Of a stretch of DNA of 64,000 nt, positions 11,003-23,083 are shown piece after piece. The notes under the pieces were generated by a model, which searched no databases, had not been told where the DNA came from, and worked only from the letters and a program-made list of their open reading frames with translations. Location of the stretch: the NCBI GenBank assembly GCA_951217055.1, contig OX578276.1:70254144-70318143 (forward strand). The letters run 5' to 3'. The translations under genes and the position numbers were made by a program. The stretch's first letter is position 1. The number at the start of each line of letters is the position of its first letter. This DNA is from Gerris lacustris. Lineage: Eukaryota; Arthropoda; Insecta; Hemiptera; Gerridae.

Positions 11003-13199
11003 CTATTCAGTTTTTGATTCATCATTATATATGAAATTCCATCCAACCGTATCTCTCTTTTTTCTCTTGAAAGTTATTATTTCTCTTTATAACTAGACTC
11101 ATTTTTTCTTAAAACATATTATTCTAACTATTATTACAAAAATAATCTTTATTAAAACATTAAGTGGCAGAAGGACCTCTACATTTCCAAATGTTGGCTG
11201 GGTGGCAAAGATTAAGAACCATAAGTACTAAAGGCACTCAAATATGTAAATGGTGTTTACAAATTGTAAATATTTTATAGAAAGGAGAGTAGGGAGGATA
11301 GACAAAATTAACATAAAAGTCAATGTTTGAACAAATTAATTATACTATGTATCTATAATAAGCACATTTTTATGTGTAATAAAAAATAAACTAATCTCAA
11401 AAAAAGGATAATAAAAATAAACAAATAGATTGCTAGAAGCTTATACTATCACATTTTTCTAAAAAGTATTTTATAAAAAGGCTTTAAATATATAATTTAC
11501 AATTTACTGATTTATAAACTGTTATGTCAACAAACTTAATTTTATTTCATATAATAACATTATTACATTTAATATCACGACACCATTTTATTTTTTAACA
11601 ATGGTTTATCATGCTAAATATGAGCAACAATTGTATTACTAACACGGATGAAATTTATTTGACCATTTTTCACAAAAATGATAAAATATGATAGGAAACA
11701 CTATAAACAATTTGGAATATGTTTACATACTTTTTACAAGTTTGAAAAATTTTCTTAATATTTGATAGCGTGCTTACAACTAATATTTTTTTAAAAAAAT
11801 ACAAACTTTATCAAATTAATGAAATTAGATTGAATGATTATGTGGTGTTCAAGTACTTTTTATGTTTCCCTTCATACAGAGATGAGTAACATAAATAAGA
11901 GGGTAATAATTATTATTAAATAAAATTAAACAATGTATTTTAATGTAATTTCTGTTTTGTTTTAAGAGGTGAAACTTTGACATTTAATTGCCAGTTCATA
12001 AAAAGTAAAGACTGGATTTTTAGATTAGTAGGTTTGAATATTTGCATAGTTTTTTCCCCCAAATACATGCCCTTAAAATTGAAATTAGACCAAGATAAAA
12101 AAAAAAATTAAAAAATATATATGAATGAAATTTGGTGGGACATTTGACATTAATTTCTAATTAGAAAAAGCAAGTTAAAAAAATGATTAATTTTAATTAT
12201 AAGAGAAAGGGAGAAAGACAGATATTGCAGAAAGCAAATTAAAATATTAATCTATGCAAAATTACACACATGTTCTTAGGTAAATAAGAACTGCCCAAAG
12301 GTAGTAGGTTACGATATGGGTTCCCTTTTACACAGATATCCTTTCAAACTAGAATTAAAGATTAAATCTGATTAATGAGAGCTGTGGCAAAAATCGTTAA
12401 TGTTCACATATGTATTGCCAGTGACAGTCATGTCATCAAATATTTCAATATTTCTGTTCTTGTCATTAGCATGTCCTAATTAAATTAGTTTGAATATCAA
12501 TTTATTAATTTTACTGAGAGATGTCCTATAATTATATACAAATTAGCTATTTGAGTAATTTTTCATATTTATTTCAATAATTATTTTTAAAAAATCAGAT
12601 TACTAATATTTAAATATAGCATTCTTTATTTAATAATAAAATACATAAATTGATTGAATTCGATATTATTGAGTTATTAATTAATGAGCTTTACCTTATT
12701 TTGATTGATAATCAACTTATTAGTTAAGTTACACAAATTACCACTTGGGTGATGATTAACTGATCATTTTTACAATGAGTTTAATTCACTACTGATTTAA
12801 TAGTAAACCAGATTGTTTTACTCATTATTTGGTAAAATTGAATGCACAACAAATAAAAAGAAATGAACATTCTTCAACGTGGGTTTCAGTCTTTAAAATA
12901 CAGTTTATACTGAAATATAAACTGGGTATTTTCTTTCTTTAAATAACAAACCTCCATACAACGAAATTGATGGTTCCAGAAAAAAAATTTGCTACATAGA
13001 ATTTTATTTGATAGAATATAGAATTTTTTCCAACCTATGATTGAGGGAAGAAATGAAGAAAGAGGAAATGGAATTTTGTTCGTTGTAGAGAAATTATTTT
13101 CATTCTATAGAAACACTTTTATATGGAGTATTTGTAGGGACAAAAAATAAATATTTGTTATACAAAGATTTTTGCTGTACAGAAGTTCGTTATAAGGAG
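11003..13199. other. A+T-rich stretch, nothing recognised
   Basis: About 2.2 kb of low-complexity A+T-rich DNA with no long frame on either strand, no inverted repeat that I could see and no recognisable element. Confidence 0.6.
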
Positions 13200-13230
13200 G
13201 TCCGACAGTACACACACACACACACTAATA

Positions 13231-13232
<2 letters not shown>

Positions 13233-13291
<59 letters not shown>
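13233..13291. repeat. (TA)n microsatellite
   Basis: About 29 TA units, preceded by a short CA run (13209-13225). Any frame crossing it is an artefact. Confidence 0.95.
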
Positions 13292-13295
<4 letters not shown>

Positions 13296-13319
13296 TTGTG
13301 TGTGTTCTGCCTCTTAAAT

Positions 13320-13347
13320 AATATTTGCACCTGCAGGTGCAAATATT
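13320..13347. repeat. Perfect 28-bp palindrome
   Basis: AATATTTGCACCTG (13320-13333) is followed directly by its reverse complement (13334-13347), with no loop. The centre contains a PstI-like CTGCAG. Confidence 0.9.
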
Positions 13348-13737
13348 CAAGACCTCACTATTCACTTGTACAATAGATATAATGATGGCAGAACGCAGTA
13401 CATATAATATATGTATGTGTCCACAGTCCTATAAAGCAGCGTTTCCCAACCTTTTTGACGCTGCGACCCTAAAAATGTATCCTCAATATTTTCGCGACCC
13501 TACCTGGAGTATGGTGTATTGCATATTGCATACCCTAAAGATTGCAGGGATATGTATGGCGCCTAAAGCCTGAATGGTACTAAAATAATCATTATGGAAA
13601 TGAAAATTTATTTATTATAATTATTAGATTATGGAAGAGGGACTGTACTCTGATTTTAAAACAACAAAAAAACACGCACGCTCATCTTCATTCGGTTAAT
13701 AGAATTGCTTGATTTGTTTATTTTTTATAACATTTTT

Positions 13738-14497
13738 ACTTTTCCTCACCTTCTCAGAAGGTATATAGGAAAAGTATTGTTTTCACCCAAAAAATTTGTT
13801 TCGGGGTTTCAACGTAATTATCCGTTTTGGGTGTTTTTAAGACCTCCTGAGTGGTTTTCAGCATGATGTCTGTATGTATGTATGTTATCATCGTAGCGCC
13901 CAAGAGATTTAACCTAGAGAGTTGAAACTTGGCAGAAAAATCAGTCCCTACCTGTAGTGGTGCCACCCGGAAAATCAACTTTTTCCGACATCTTGAACCC
14001 AGTTTGCTGAGTCAGCAAATATTTAAAAAATCTAAAATTGTCCTGATTGAGTTGAAATTTGGCACGAATGTACCGCTCCGTATGACAAACAAGCCGCCAA
14101 ATTTCATTTTGATATTGGCCGCCATTTTGAAGTTATCAATTTTTGAATTTTGAAACTTTGACGGTTAATAATACTGAAAGTATAAATACGTTTTTGACAC
14201 CGGAAAAAATTAAGGAACAAATATAAAAAAAACCGATGAAATTCCATTAATTAGTTTAAGAGTTATAATATAATTATTTATTAGTGCGATAATTTTGATG
14301 ACGTCAAAGTTTGTTTACATCTATCAAAATACCGCCAAAATTCAAATAATTAAATGAAATATATTAAAAATAATGATTTTTTTATTTTTAAATAAGATAA
14401 TAAAAAAAATCACTCAGTTCAAAACGGTCACCCATCCATGTACTGACCACGCCCAGTGCTGCTTCCTCCTGTAGTGGCCTCTAAAGTGAGGAAAAGT
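13738..14497 (-). mobile_element. 5S-headed repeat nested in the hAT element
   Basis: Bounded by the 12-bp inverse pair ACTTTTCCTCAC (13738-13749) and GTGAGGAAAAGT (14486-14497). On the minus strand its head (14470-14421) is 5S-rRNA-like, and its body carries two copies of the GTTGAAA(C/T)TTGGCA core (plus-strand 13921 and 14050) with the CGCCATTTTGAA block. It could be a SINE3-type (5S-derived) retroposon, but no A-rich tail was recognised, and the flanking inverse pair would fit a DNA element instead. Confidence 0.55.
14421..14470 (-). other. 5S rRNA-derived segment (internal promoter region)
   Basis: The minus strand reads GGAAGCAGCACTGGGCG, then TGGTCAGTACATGGATGGG and TGACCG. This follows the animal 5S rRNA internal control region (AAGCAG.GTCGGGC..GGTTAGTACTTGGATGGG.GACCG) from box A to box C, with a handful of substitutions. 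It is too short to be a 5S gene and lacks the gene's 5' and 3' ends. Confidence 0.75.
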
Positions 14498-14937
14498 TTC
14501 GAGGTACCCTGAACCCGATTTTTTTTTATTACATTATAAAGTGCCTTTCTGAACTTATGTTGGTGGGCTGATAACCCTTTGTCGGAAGTTTAATGAAAAG
14601 AAATTAAAGCGTCTAGGAAATATTATTACTCCTCGTTGCAATACCCCTTATTTTGTCGCTTTATTTTTATCAACGTTTCAAGTATTTGTTTTTGTTTTTT
14701 CCTAATAATATTCCTTTATGTTTATTAATTTATATATATGTTTATTATTTTTACTTAGTTAAATTAAATGTATATATTTTAATTCCATTGAACTTATTTA
14801 TATATATATATATATTTTTTTTTTAAGTATTCTTTATTTTTGTCTATAATTACAATGATTTTTGGCGACCCTAAATTTTTTTTGTCACGACCCTATTTTG
14901 GGTTGCGACCATAGGGTTGGAAAACACTGCTATAAAG

Positions 14938-15464
14938 GATTGTGATAGCGTGAAAATTTGACATCGAGATTTTACAGTATTCTTTATCTCATGCTTACTA
15001 GTGTAAACCAGTTCATTGTGTATGTAAGCTCTAGCAAATGGATGACTAGACTGAAAAGAGACAACCAAAAAGCGTGGGCTGCGTGTCATTTGACATGCTT
15101 AAAATTTTAGTGCCAACTTGGTTTGCATGCCAATGGTTTGCAATTAATTATTATTTGATGGGTTTCGTGATGATTTTATTTGCTAAAATAATTTTGTATT
15201 CTGACAAATACATTGCATCCATAGGTCCAAGTTGTATGTTAGGTAATTTGATTTAAATTAAAATTTAATGTTTCAGTAGTATAAATACTACCTAAAACTT
15301 AAAAATTCGAATTTCTAATTGATTGTACTAGGTGCAGGTACTAATTGAGTACTTTATAATTATAAGCGTTAATTCTCGGTCTAGTTCTATTGTCGTGAAT
15401 ATTGGCTTGCTAGACTTGATTGAAAATATTGAAAGCTTGGATTCGGGATTTGGTATCGGTAACG
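14938..15464. other. Family A tail motif, otherwise nothing
   Basis: GTGATAGCGTGAAAATTTGA (about 14940-14960) followed by CGAGATTTT matches the family A start seen at 33811-33843. The rest is A+T-rich with no recognised feature. Confidence 0.5.
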
Positions 15465-15570
15465 ACAGAGAAAATCATTCTCCAGTATAGCTCAGTTGGT
15501 TAGAGCGCCTGTCCGGATATATAGGAGGCCTGTGGTTCCAGTCCCGGCGCTGGGGTTTATTTTTCTCTGT
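15465..15570 (+). tRNA. tRNA-like sequence inside an extended hairpin (pseudo-tRNA or SINE head)
   Basis: 15481-15555 carries a consensus A box (TAGCTCAGTTGG), a closed D arm (GCTC/GAGC) and a B box-like GGTTCCAGTCC. The anticodon stem CCTGT/ATAGG would enclose 8 nt rather than 7, the T stem is poorly paired and the acceptor stem has a mismatch, so a functional tRNA is unlikely and no anticodon is assigned. Outside it, ACAGAGAAAA (15465-15474) pairs with TTTTCTCTGT (15561-15570) and 16 of 21 positions of the two flanks are complementary, which extends the acceptor stem. Confidence 0.55.
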
Positions 15571-16577
15571 ATGTCTCCCATAGTTAATGATAATGATAAT
15601 TTGATTTAAATTAAAATGTAAGGTTTTAGTTAATTGAATCTATACTATTTTTATAATTAGTATTGACTTTTGAAACTTTGGTTTGCCCACCTATGTGAAT
15701 GAAAAAATAAAAGCACCAGGCCTGTGGGAGGGGTGGGGCCAGTGACATTTTTATTTGCCTTGTTGGCCAGACCTCTCGAATTCAAAATCCAGTGCTCTCA
15801 TTGGCTCTCCTCCAAATTTTTAAGATTTTCCCAACCACCATTTTTACTGACTACCCATTGTATTTCAATATTTTATATACACCTAACTTTAGTAAAATAT
15901 CAATTAATTAAATAAGTATTCATTTATTAACGTTGCCGCAAAACTTCTACACTTAAATTTATGTATGTCTCGTCATGATAATAATAAAGAAAGAATTGCA
16001 TATAATTAGTATGATTACATACTGTTGGCTTTGATTTGTCAAAAATAATTATTTATTTTATTAATAAATGATTTTAAGAAATAGTTTCATCCTCTTAATT
16101 TAAAAATTTAAAATTAAAAGGGTTAAAGGGTAATAAAACAAATTTAAACTTTGAATTATAACATGACCTCTAACAGATAATAATAATATTAATTTGTGGT
16201 ACAGCCTGTGGAGGGCTTGGGCCTGCCAAAGGGCTTAAAGAACTATTTGTGTAATGGATGACATGATGTAACCCTGGCCCCAACAGCAGTATAGATCATA
16301 TAATTGGCATACTGGATATAATGGTCACTTCATTTAATATTTAATGGCGAAGCTGGGTGATCAGTGTGGGGTCCCTTGCCGGATTCAGGAATTTAACCCT
16401 CACATGTAAGAAGTCCAGTTGATAGCAATGAAGAACCAGGGGACCCATCTCTAAAATATAATAATACTAAAATATACTTACTTATAAATTACAAATTTAC
16501 ATTATTTAGCCATATGATAAAAAAAATATATATATAAAAAATAAAATACAAGTTTTGTAATTCAACATCATCAACTA
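15571..16577. other. No gene recognised
   Basis: Moderately A+T-rich. A GC-richer patch at 16195-16450 contains TGGGGTCCCTTGCCGGATTC and may be an old repeat; no protein or RNA family was recognised. Confidence 0.5.
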
Positions 16578-17488
16578 TGGTCAGGCAGCCAAACCTGATA
16601 GTTTTTTAAATGGTCTAACTCAATGAACTTTTTATTTTTTTTAATTATTTGAGGAATAGTGGAAATTTACAATGTAAAATTTAAAAAAAAATCGATTTGA
16701 AGCAAAAATATCCACATTAATGAGGACCGCCAATTTCCTCCTCTTAAGTCGGTTGGCTTGTTTGTGATCACTCTTTCCAAGGTTTAGCGAGATATCGCAT
16801 GCATTTCTCTCTGAATATTCTCTTGCAGTAACTGTTGTGTTAATAAACAATATTTATGCTATTAGGCACCAAATAATCCACAGTCAACTGCAGCCTGTAA
16901 GTCAGCTGTGATAGGGCCCTATTTTTTTTTAAATAACAAATGCAGTATTTTTTATAACAAATGGTTGTACTGTGACTGTAATTTTTTAGCGCTTCTTAAC
17001 GATGATCTGTGACTTTCTCCTCTCTAGGATAGAGCAACTGTGCACACTTCATGTGAGTCTATGGCCCAGCTAAGAAAATCATTTCCCATTAAGTTAATAA
17101 GTAACATTCCATGGCCAGCTTGTTCTCTAGATCTGTCCCCTTGTATTTTTATTTGTGGGGCTACTCTAAGGGAAAAGTTTATCTTGACAAGCTTCAAAAT
17201 TTGGCAGAACTATGAGAGAATATTTAAAAAGTAATTCATGTGATCCCTCGCCAAACCTTGGAAAGAGTGATGAAAAACTTTGCCAACCGACTAGAGCAGT
17301 ACAGGGAGAATGGAGGTTGTCATTTATGTGATGTTATTTTTGCTTTATACTATTTTATGAACATATTTTGTATGTATTGTAAATTTCTATTATTCCTCTT
17401 TTTTTTTTTTAAATTAATAAAAAAATATTTTGAAAATTCATTTAGTTAGCCCGTTTCAAAAACCGTCAGGTTTGGCTGTCTGATTCTG
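16578..17488. mobile_element. Tc1/mariner-type relic with inverted duplicated ends
   Basis: The ends are inverse copies of TCAGG(C/T)AGCCAAACCTGA (16581-16598 and 17466-17483) with TA dinucleotides just outside (16576-16577, 17489-17490). The similarity runs inward: 16583-16830 on the minus strand repeats 17240-17483, including the transposase C-terminal codons (CTTGGAAAGAGTGAT) and the following A/T-rich UTR. So both ends derive from the 3' end of the element, and only the right side keeps more of the transposase. Confidence 0.75.
17026..17332 (+). pseudogene. Tc1/mariner (IS630-type) transposase C-terminal fragment
   Basis: The frame from about 17032 reads DRATVHTSCESMAQLRKSFP, a decayed version of the QDGA..H segment, then IPWPACSLDLSPCIF, the WP.RSPDLSPCDFFLW signature around the second catalytic Asp. 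A stop at 17232-17234 and a shift follow, then IPRQTLERVMKNFANRLEQY and CHLCDVIF, the conserved C-terminus. The N-terminal DNA-binding domain and first catalytic Asp are missing. It cannot encode an active enzyme. Confidence 0.82.
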
Positions 17489-17490
17489 TA

Positions 17491-20400
17491 TTTAAAATAA
17501 AAATCAATGAATAAATGTTAAAATACAAAATTATAACATCTCTAATGAACATTGCTCACTATTCAGTTCATTGCTTAAGAAATGAATATAAAAACATATT
17601 TTCTATACAAAAAATCAAGAAGCTTTGAGGTAATATAATAGCAAAATCATCAAATATAACTTTTTATTTTTCCTTTTTGCTTAATTAACAATATGCTAAA
17701 TAATTTAAGCTAATACTAATAATAATAATTCACTAGATTTAATAATTTAAAATCATTCTAAGTGAAAGTTCATCCTGAGCAAGCTTGTTTCTTAAAACCA
17801 CAGTTTTAATTTTATAATATTTATATAAATTTAAATTTAATTCACTTATTTTTGTTAATAGGAATGCAAAACGCTATTTTATTTATTTTTTTATTTTTTT
17901 TTATTATGAGCACTGTTACAAGCATTAAAAAATCTCCTATCTTTTATACTTTTTTCCTTATAAAAAGTGCATTAAATGTTTATGATTGCAATTCTTTATT
18001 TTAGGGTCTTTTCCCCTTATTTTTTTTTTAAATTTTGCTAAAATAGAATTTTAAACGTATTTTTAATTAATGATTAGTGAACTTACAAATCTAAGCAACG
18101 AATTTGTTTTATTATTTTCATATATATTAACACAATTAGGGCGGAATGGACAGTTCTTAAATTTAATAAAAGGAATCGTCTATCTGGAGGACTAATTTTA
18201 AAATTATTAATGTAAAAAACCTGATCAATAAGTCATAATGATTAAACTATTGTATATTTAAAAAGAGAAAAATCTTTTAAGCAACGGATCTAATTAGCCG
18301 AGACAGTGGATTTTTGAGGAACTGTTGTATAAATATAATGATGGAGGTAGAAATAACACCAGGTAAAAAGTATTTAGTTTGTAGCTCAATCTATAGCGTG
18401 CTAAAAGCGCCCCCTGAGATGTCCATTCCATCCTTATACATGTATTCTACAAGAAATAAAATACTTTTCACAAAATGCTGCTCCACAAATAGTATTTTAA
18501 AAAAATCTATACTGGTTTTCAACCTTTCATGAAAATTAATTAGAAGTTTGAAAAATAACACTATAATATCTAATACTTTCGATTTCGTGTTATAATCATT
18601 CGGCGTTACAACAATGTATAAAGTAAAAACAGGTTAACCTACCTAATTAAGTACACTAGAATTTAAGACAGTTTTTCGTGAGAAAGAGTGAAGAAAATCA
18701 AGTGTATGAGTCTATATGTATTATTAATTTTATATTAACTACTTCATGTGTGACAGATTCTTGTGTATAAATTTTCTTATAATTTTATAACATACTTTTA
18801 ACATTCGTAAGATAAAGTCTTCATCCTTTTAGCATTGAGAAAAGAATGCAGGAGTTTTCTCAATAATATCAAGAGAAAATATTGAAAACCACTAGTTATT
18901 AGGGTTTTGTTACAAAAACAGTTTTGGTGTAGGTGATTGAACTATTTAAATTAAAATTTTATTAGAATAAAAAAAAAAAATGTTTGCAATAAAATATCAC
19001 TAATCTAAAATTAATTAGTTAATTTATTTTTTAAGATGTAAGAATAATAAAAAAGTAATATACATCTGCCAAAAATATTTACAATTACCCGCCCAAGCCT
19101 ATAAATCTAGGGTCGACCACTTCACTTTTTATATTTCTTAATCATCAGTGTAATTATAATTATTGGCGAGGATTTGTATTTTTTAAGTTCTTAAAATATG
19201 AAAGATAAAAAGTGACATAAAAGTAATTTATTAGGAAAATAAATAATTTTCATCTATCATCCTACAGCAAGCTGATTTGTCTTTTTTACTTTATTCATTA
19301 ATATTTATGTAAATAATGTAACATAGGTTAATTTGATTGTTTATTTATTTTATTTTTTTATAAAAAGTTACTAAAATTACCTACTTACACAATGAAAACC
19401 CAAGTTTCCGTCCATTAATTGTGTTAATTTGATTGAGAATACCTTAGATTTATTTTTTTATTACAACGGTTTAATAACTATATTTTTAAATTATATTTGT
19501 AATTATACAGTTTTAAAAATAAATTCATTAACATAAGTTAATTTTTTTAAAAAACACTATCGGGATTGAAACTTACTATGGTTAAATATTTTTTAAATAA
19601 ATAAATTTTGAGTCGATTTCAAATATTATACAAAAAGCCATTCATTGAGCATTATACGATAAGTGCTTTTTTAACTACAGAACATTTTTCAGAATCTCAC
19701 AACAGAAAAAAGTTTGCAAAGTTAAATTGTTATCCGAATGTCAGAATGGCTTTTATTGAAAAATCTTTTGAAGAGTAAACTTGAATAGTTTATTGACAAA
19801 CCTCGATTGCAAATAATTCAGAGAAAAAGACGCCTCTCCTTTAAAAGTAAATTTATTTTAAAACCGGCATAACCACTAGTGCTCATCTTTAAAAATGCCT
19901 AACTAATAAATTTTTAAGAAATAAAGTCTGTGAAGATATAAATATAGGGTTTAATTCTTATTTTGGAGAAAAAAGTAGTATTAACTCAATCAAGTAAGGT
20001 GTATGATGTAGTTACATCAAGCACACTGTTGCAATTTTGAAACTTGGTCGATAATGTAAGCCAAAGGATATGACCGGAGGAACATATCTTACTATTAAAA
20101 ACCTCTCTTTAACTTTAAAAAAGATAATGCTTTAATATACACTTATGAATGGTGCTCTAAGATAACAGTTTCACAGGGACATAAAAGAAAATAAAATTAC
20201 TACCCATAATGATAGAGAGGGTGGGGATATGTTGCGATATCATACGGACTGATTATATTATTAATCTCTAAGGGCTTTAGTCAGATCTAAACACCTTTGC
20301 AACTCCTAAACTGAATCACATTTCTAAAATCAAAATATTTACATTACATTGAAGTTTGGGTTATATTTTATTTCTTCTTTGCAAAAAATTATTGTTTTGT

Positions 20401-20999
20401 CTTTTTGATTTCGAGCTTACCAAAAGTAATTGAAGCATTGTGATAATTTTGAAGAACAAGATTTTTCGGTCTCCAGAGCGTTTCTTCCTTTTTTAAATCT
20501 AGAGGGTGGGAAATAATTAGCTTATTGTTAGTCTCAAATAAATTAAATCTTCTGAGCCCATTGATGTCTCTTCTCCAAGCACACAAACTTCCTTATCAAC
20601 ACATATATCTTTAAAAGTTCTTTAAACACTTGCAACTCCCAACATGACTATTGTCCAGTAAAAGGATGTGAGGCAGCTAATAAGTGCCCTACTATTTTGT
20701 TAATTGTTTACTATTTGTTTTATCATTTAATTTGCAATTTTAAATTTGATTGTTTATAATTTAAACATTTTATTATTGTGCTAGTTTTGCACAATAAAGT
20801 TACTTTTGGTGGAGAGATGTCTTTCTTTGTTTTATTAATGTAATTTAACAATACATTTATTTATAAAACAGTAAAATTCTATAAAATCCCACACACAACA
20901 TTTCTTGATATTTAAAAATAAGTAAACTACAATGTTAGTTAATAATATTTAGGTAAGCTTAATTAAAAATCTGACAGCCATACAATTTAAAGACAGGAT
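17491..20999. other. A+T-rich stretch, nothing recognised
   Basis: About 3.5 kb with extended A/T runs. Short open frames (for example 18314-18532 plus, 20389-20586 minus) have no recognisable motif. A weak TA-rich duplication pattern is present, but no defined element. Confidence 0.6.
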
Positions 21000-21514
21000 T
21001 TAAATGTTTTGAGGTCCCTGAGTCCAAAAATGTGGTTTTTAAAATATGTCTGTCTGTTATTTACAGTCTGTGCAGACACATGGAGCCTAAACTGCTGGGC
21101 CAAATTTGATGAAATTTGGCGTACAGGTTCAATCAATGCACATATCATACCTCAAGGCAAAATCTAGAAATGAATATTAGCTCAAAATTTAGGGGCGCTC
21201 ACCCCCAAAAACTCTGAAAAAAAGAATTATTTCTTGAAAATGGTTAAGACGATTTTGACTAAAGAATTTAAAAATGTAGTCCATTTAAATAAGAATCTTA
21301 ACATATAACTTATTTCCTGGTTCCTGAGGTCTTGATGAAAATAAATATGATTTTATTAAAAATCAAGAACAAAAACAATATTTGTTAAACAATTTTTAAA
21401 TATGTTTAAAAATTAATCAATTAAATTAGTTTTTAAAGATGGTTTAAATACAGTATCAATGTTTTGCGACTGAAATACACCCGTCCAACAACTGACTCCG
21501 CCCGATGCTGCTTA
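21000..21514 (-). repeat. Family A repeat with a 5S-like head
   Basis: The plus strand reads GAGTCCAAAAATGTGG, GTCTGTCTGTT, GGAGCCTAAACTGCTGGGCC, GATGAAATTTGGCGTACAGG and GGGGCGCTCACCCCCAAAAA, colinear with 33850-34190. At the far end (21471-21514) the minus strand gives AAGCAGCATCGGGCGGAGTC and GTTGTTGGACGGG, aligning with 5S rRNA box A to box C as at 14421-14470. Most likely a 5S-derived retroposon read on the minus strand. Confidence 0.65.
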
Positions 21515-21819
21515 AAGTCAATAATTGAATGCTAACTGCCCTCGTCTTGTTATCGGTGAGTTATTTCATTAATATGAATTCAAAAGTCACAGAGGAATAT
21601 TTTACTAACAATGTAACAAACATCTTCCTTAGTTACTTTTCTTATTCTATTTACTATTTTTTCCCCTATAATCTTAAATCTAACATTAACAAAATCTTTT
21701 ACCAAATTCTTTTTCTTTTGAGCATTTTGGTAGAATACTAATTTTTGTTATCTTGCTGATCGGACCCACCCAGACCGTCTACTATTTTTTACTTGAGAGG
21801 TTTATTATATTTGAACCTA

Positions 21820-23081
21820 CAGTTTGTGCCAAATGAGTCTTTGTGAGTTGACAGCGTGAGAAAGTCAAAAAATCCCGACAAGTACTTGCCAGCAAGTTAC
21901 TAAAAGGGTTTCTTCGGTCATAAGAATTCATAAGTACATTATTATTATTATTTTTTTTTTTTTTAACAAAAATATGTAATATGTCGCTTTTCTCACACCT
22001 AAATTATCCATCATCGAAACATTCAACAAAAATATGTATGAAAATTCACTTTTAACAAACAAGGAGTGCATGTATTATCCATTACTATCTTCGGTAGTAC
22101 GCACTAATTTAGTTATTTTAGGGGTAAAATGGCCGCCATTTTGAAAAACGATATATTTTTGTGACAGAAATTTCAATAACTTTAAAATGATACCCAACTT
22201 CGAATTTTCAAATGACAAAAATTTTGGGGCTCCCTAGTTACGGCCCCCTAAAATTTTTAAAATTTGACTTTTTTATATCAACTCCCGGAAATATCATTGG
22301 ACCACCGAGATGCATATTTTTGTATTGTTGCCTTATTTTTAGCTTCTGTCCTAATAGGGTAGCGGGGGGGGGGGATTTTTTTTTTGCGTTTTGTTTTAAT
22401 TTTTTGGGGGGTAAAATAGTTGCCATTTTGAAAACACGATTTATTTTTGTGACAGAAATTTCAATACCTTTAAAATGATACCCAACTTCGAATTTTCAAA
22501 TGACAAAAATTTTGGGGCTCCCGAGTTACGGCCCCTTAAAATGTTTAAAATTTCAATTTTTTTAGACCAACTCCTGGAAATTTCATTGGACCACAGAGAT
22601 ATATATTTATGTATTTTTGCCCTTTTTTAGGACCTACCCTAATGGGGTAGTGCAGGGAGGGGACATTTTGGGTGGGTTTTAATTTTTTGGGGGGTAAAAT
22701 GGGTGCTATTTTGGAAACGCTGTATATATTTGTAATATTCATTTCAATACCTTTAAAATGATACCTAACTTGAAAATTACAAAAAATATAAAATATTGCA
22801 ATCTATTTGCAATTGATCGCAGATCGCAGAAATTTGGAGTGTTTAAGTCAGCAAAAAAGTTTAACTTGAATACCAAATTTCAAGTCTATAGCTTCAGTAG
22901 GTCGGGAGATATAATCCAAGATGCGACGGACGGACGGACGAACTACCAAAAGCATAAGGGTTTCTAGGACGACCTCGAACCCCTAAAAATGGAGTGGGGA
23001 GTCAATGAGAGCACAGTCCCCACCGCATTGTTTTGACTTTCCTTTGTTGTCAAAGCACTAAGACTCATTTGGCACAAACTG
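21820..23081. mobile_element. Non-autonomous Tc1/mariner-type element with TA duplication
   Basis: Perfect 22-bp terminal inverted repeats starting CAGTTTGTGCCAAATGAG (21820-21841 and 23060-23081), imperfectly extended to about 60 bp, with TA on both sides (21818-21819, 23082-23083). The interior consists of two and a half tandem units of about 290 bp: GTAAAATGGCCGCCATTTTG, ACAGAAATTTCAATA, ATGATACCCAACTT, GTTACGGCCCC, TTGGACCACCGAGAT and a G run. It ends with the stem-loop AGGGTTTC...GAACCCCT (22948-22984) and a CGGACGGACGG tract. No transposase frame. A reverse copy of 21868-22990 lies at 39730-40812 without these outer ends. Confidence 0.85.
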
Positions 23082-23083
23082 TA

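Larger units (their letters stand above)
13437..14929. mobile_element. Non-autonomous hAT transposon with intact 8-bp target duplication
   Basis: The left end is CAGCGTTTCCCAACCTTTTT and the right end (inverse) is CAGTGTTTTCCAACCCTATG; both continue into CGCAACCC/GCGACCC-type subterminal sequence. The flanks are CTATAAAG at 13429-13436 and CTATAAAG at 14930-14937, a perfect 8-bp duplication as made by hAT transposases. No transposase frame is present in the 1493 bp, and much of the interior is a nested 5S-headed repeat (13738-14497). Confidence 0.93.

Noticed and set aside
13155..13376. 73-codon frame with Tyr-Ile repeats
   Set aside because: It is the (TA)n microsatellite translated.
14421..14470. 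A 5S rRNA gene
   Set aside because: Only the internal promoter part is present, joined to repeat sequence on both sides.
15481..15555. Functional tRNA gene
   Set aside because: The anticodon loop would have 8 nt, the T stem pairs poorly and the acceptor stem has a mismatch; kept only as a tRNA-like sequence.
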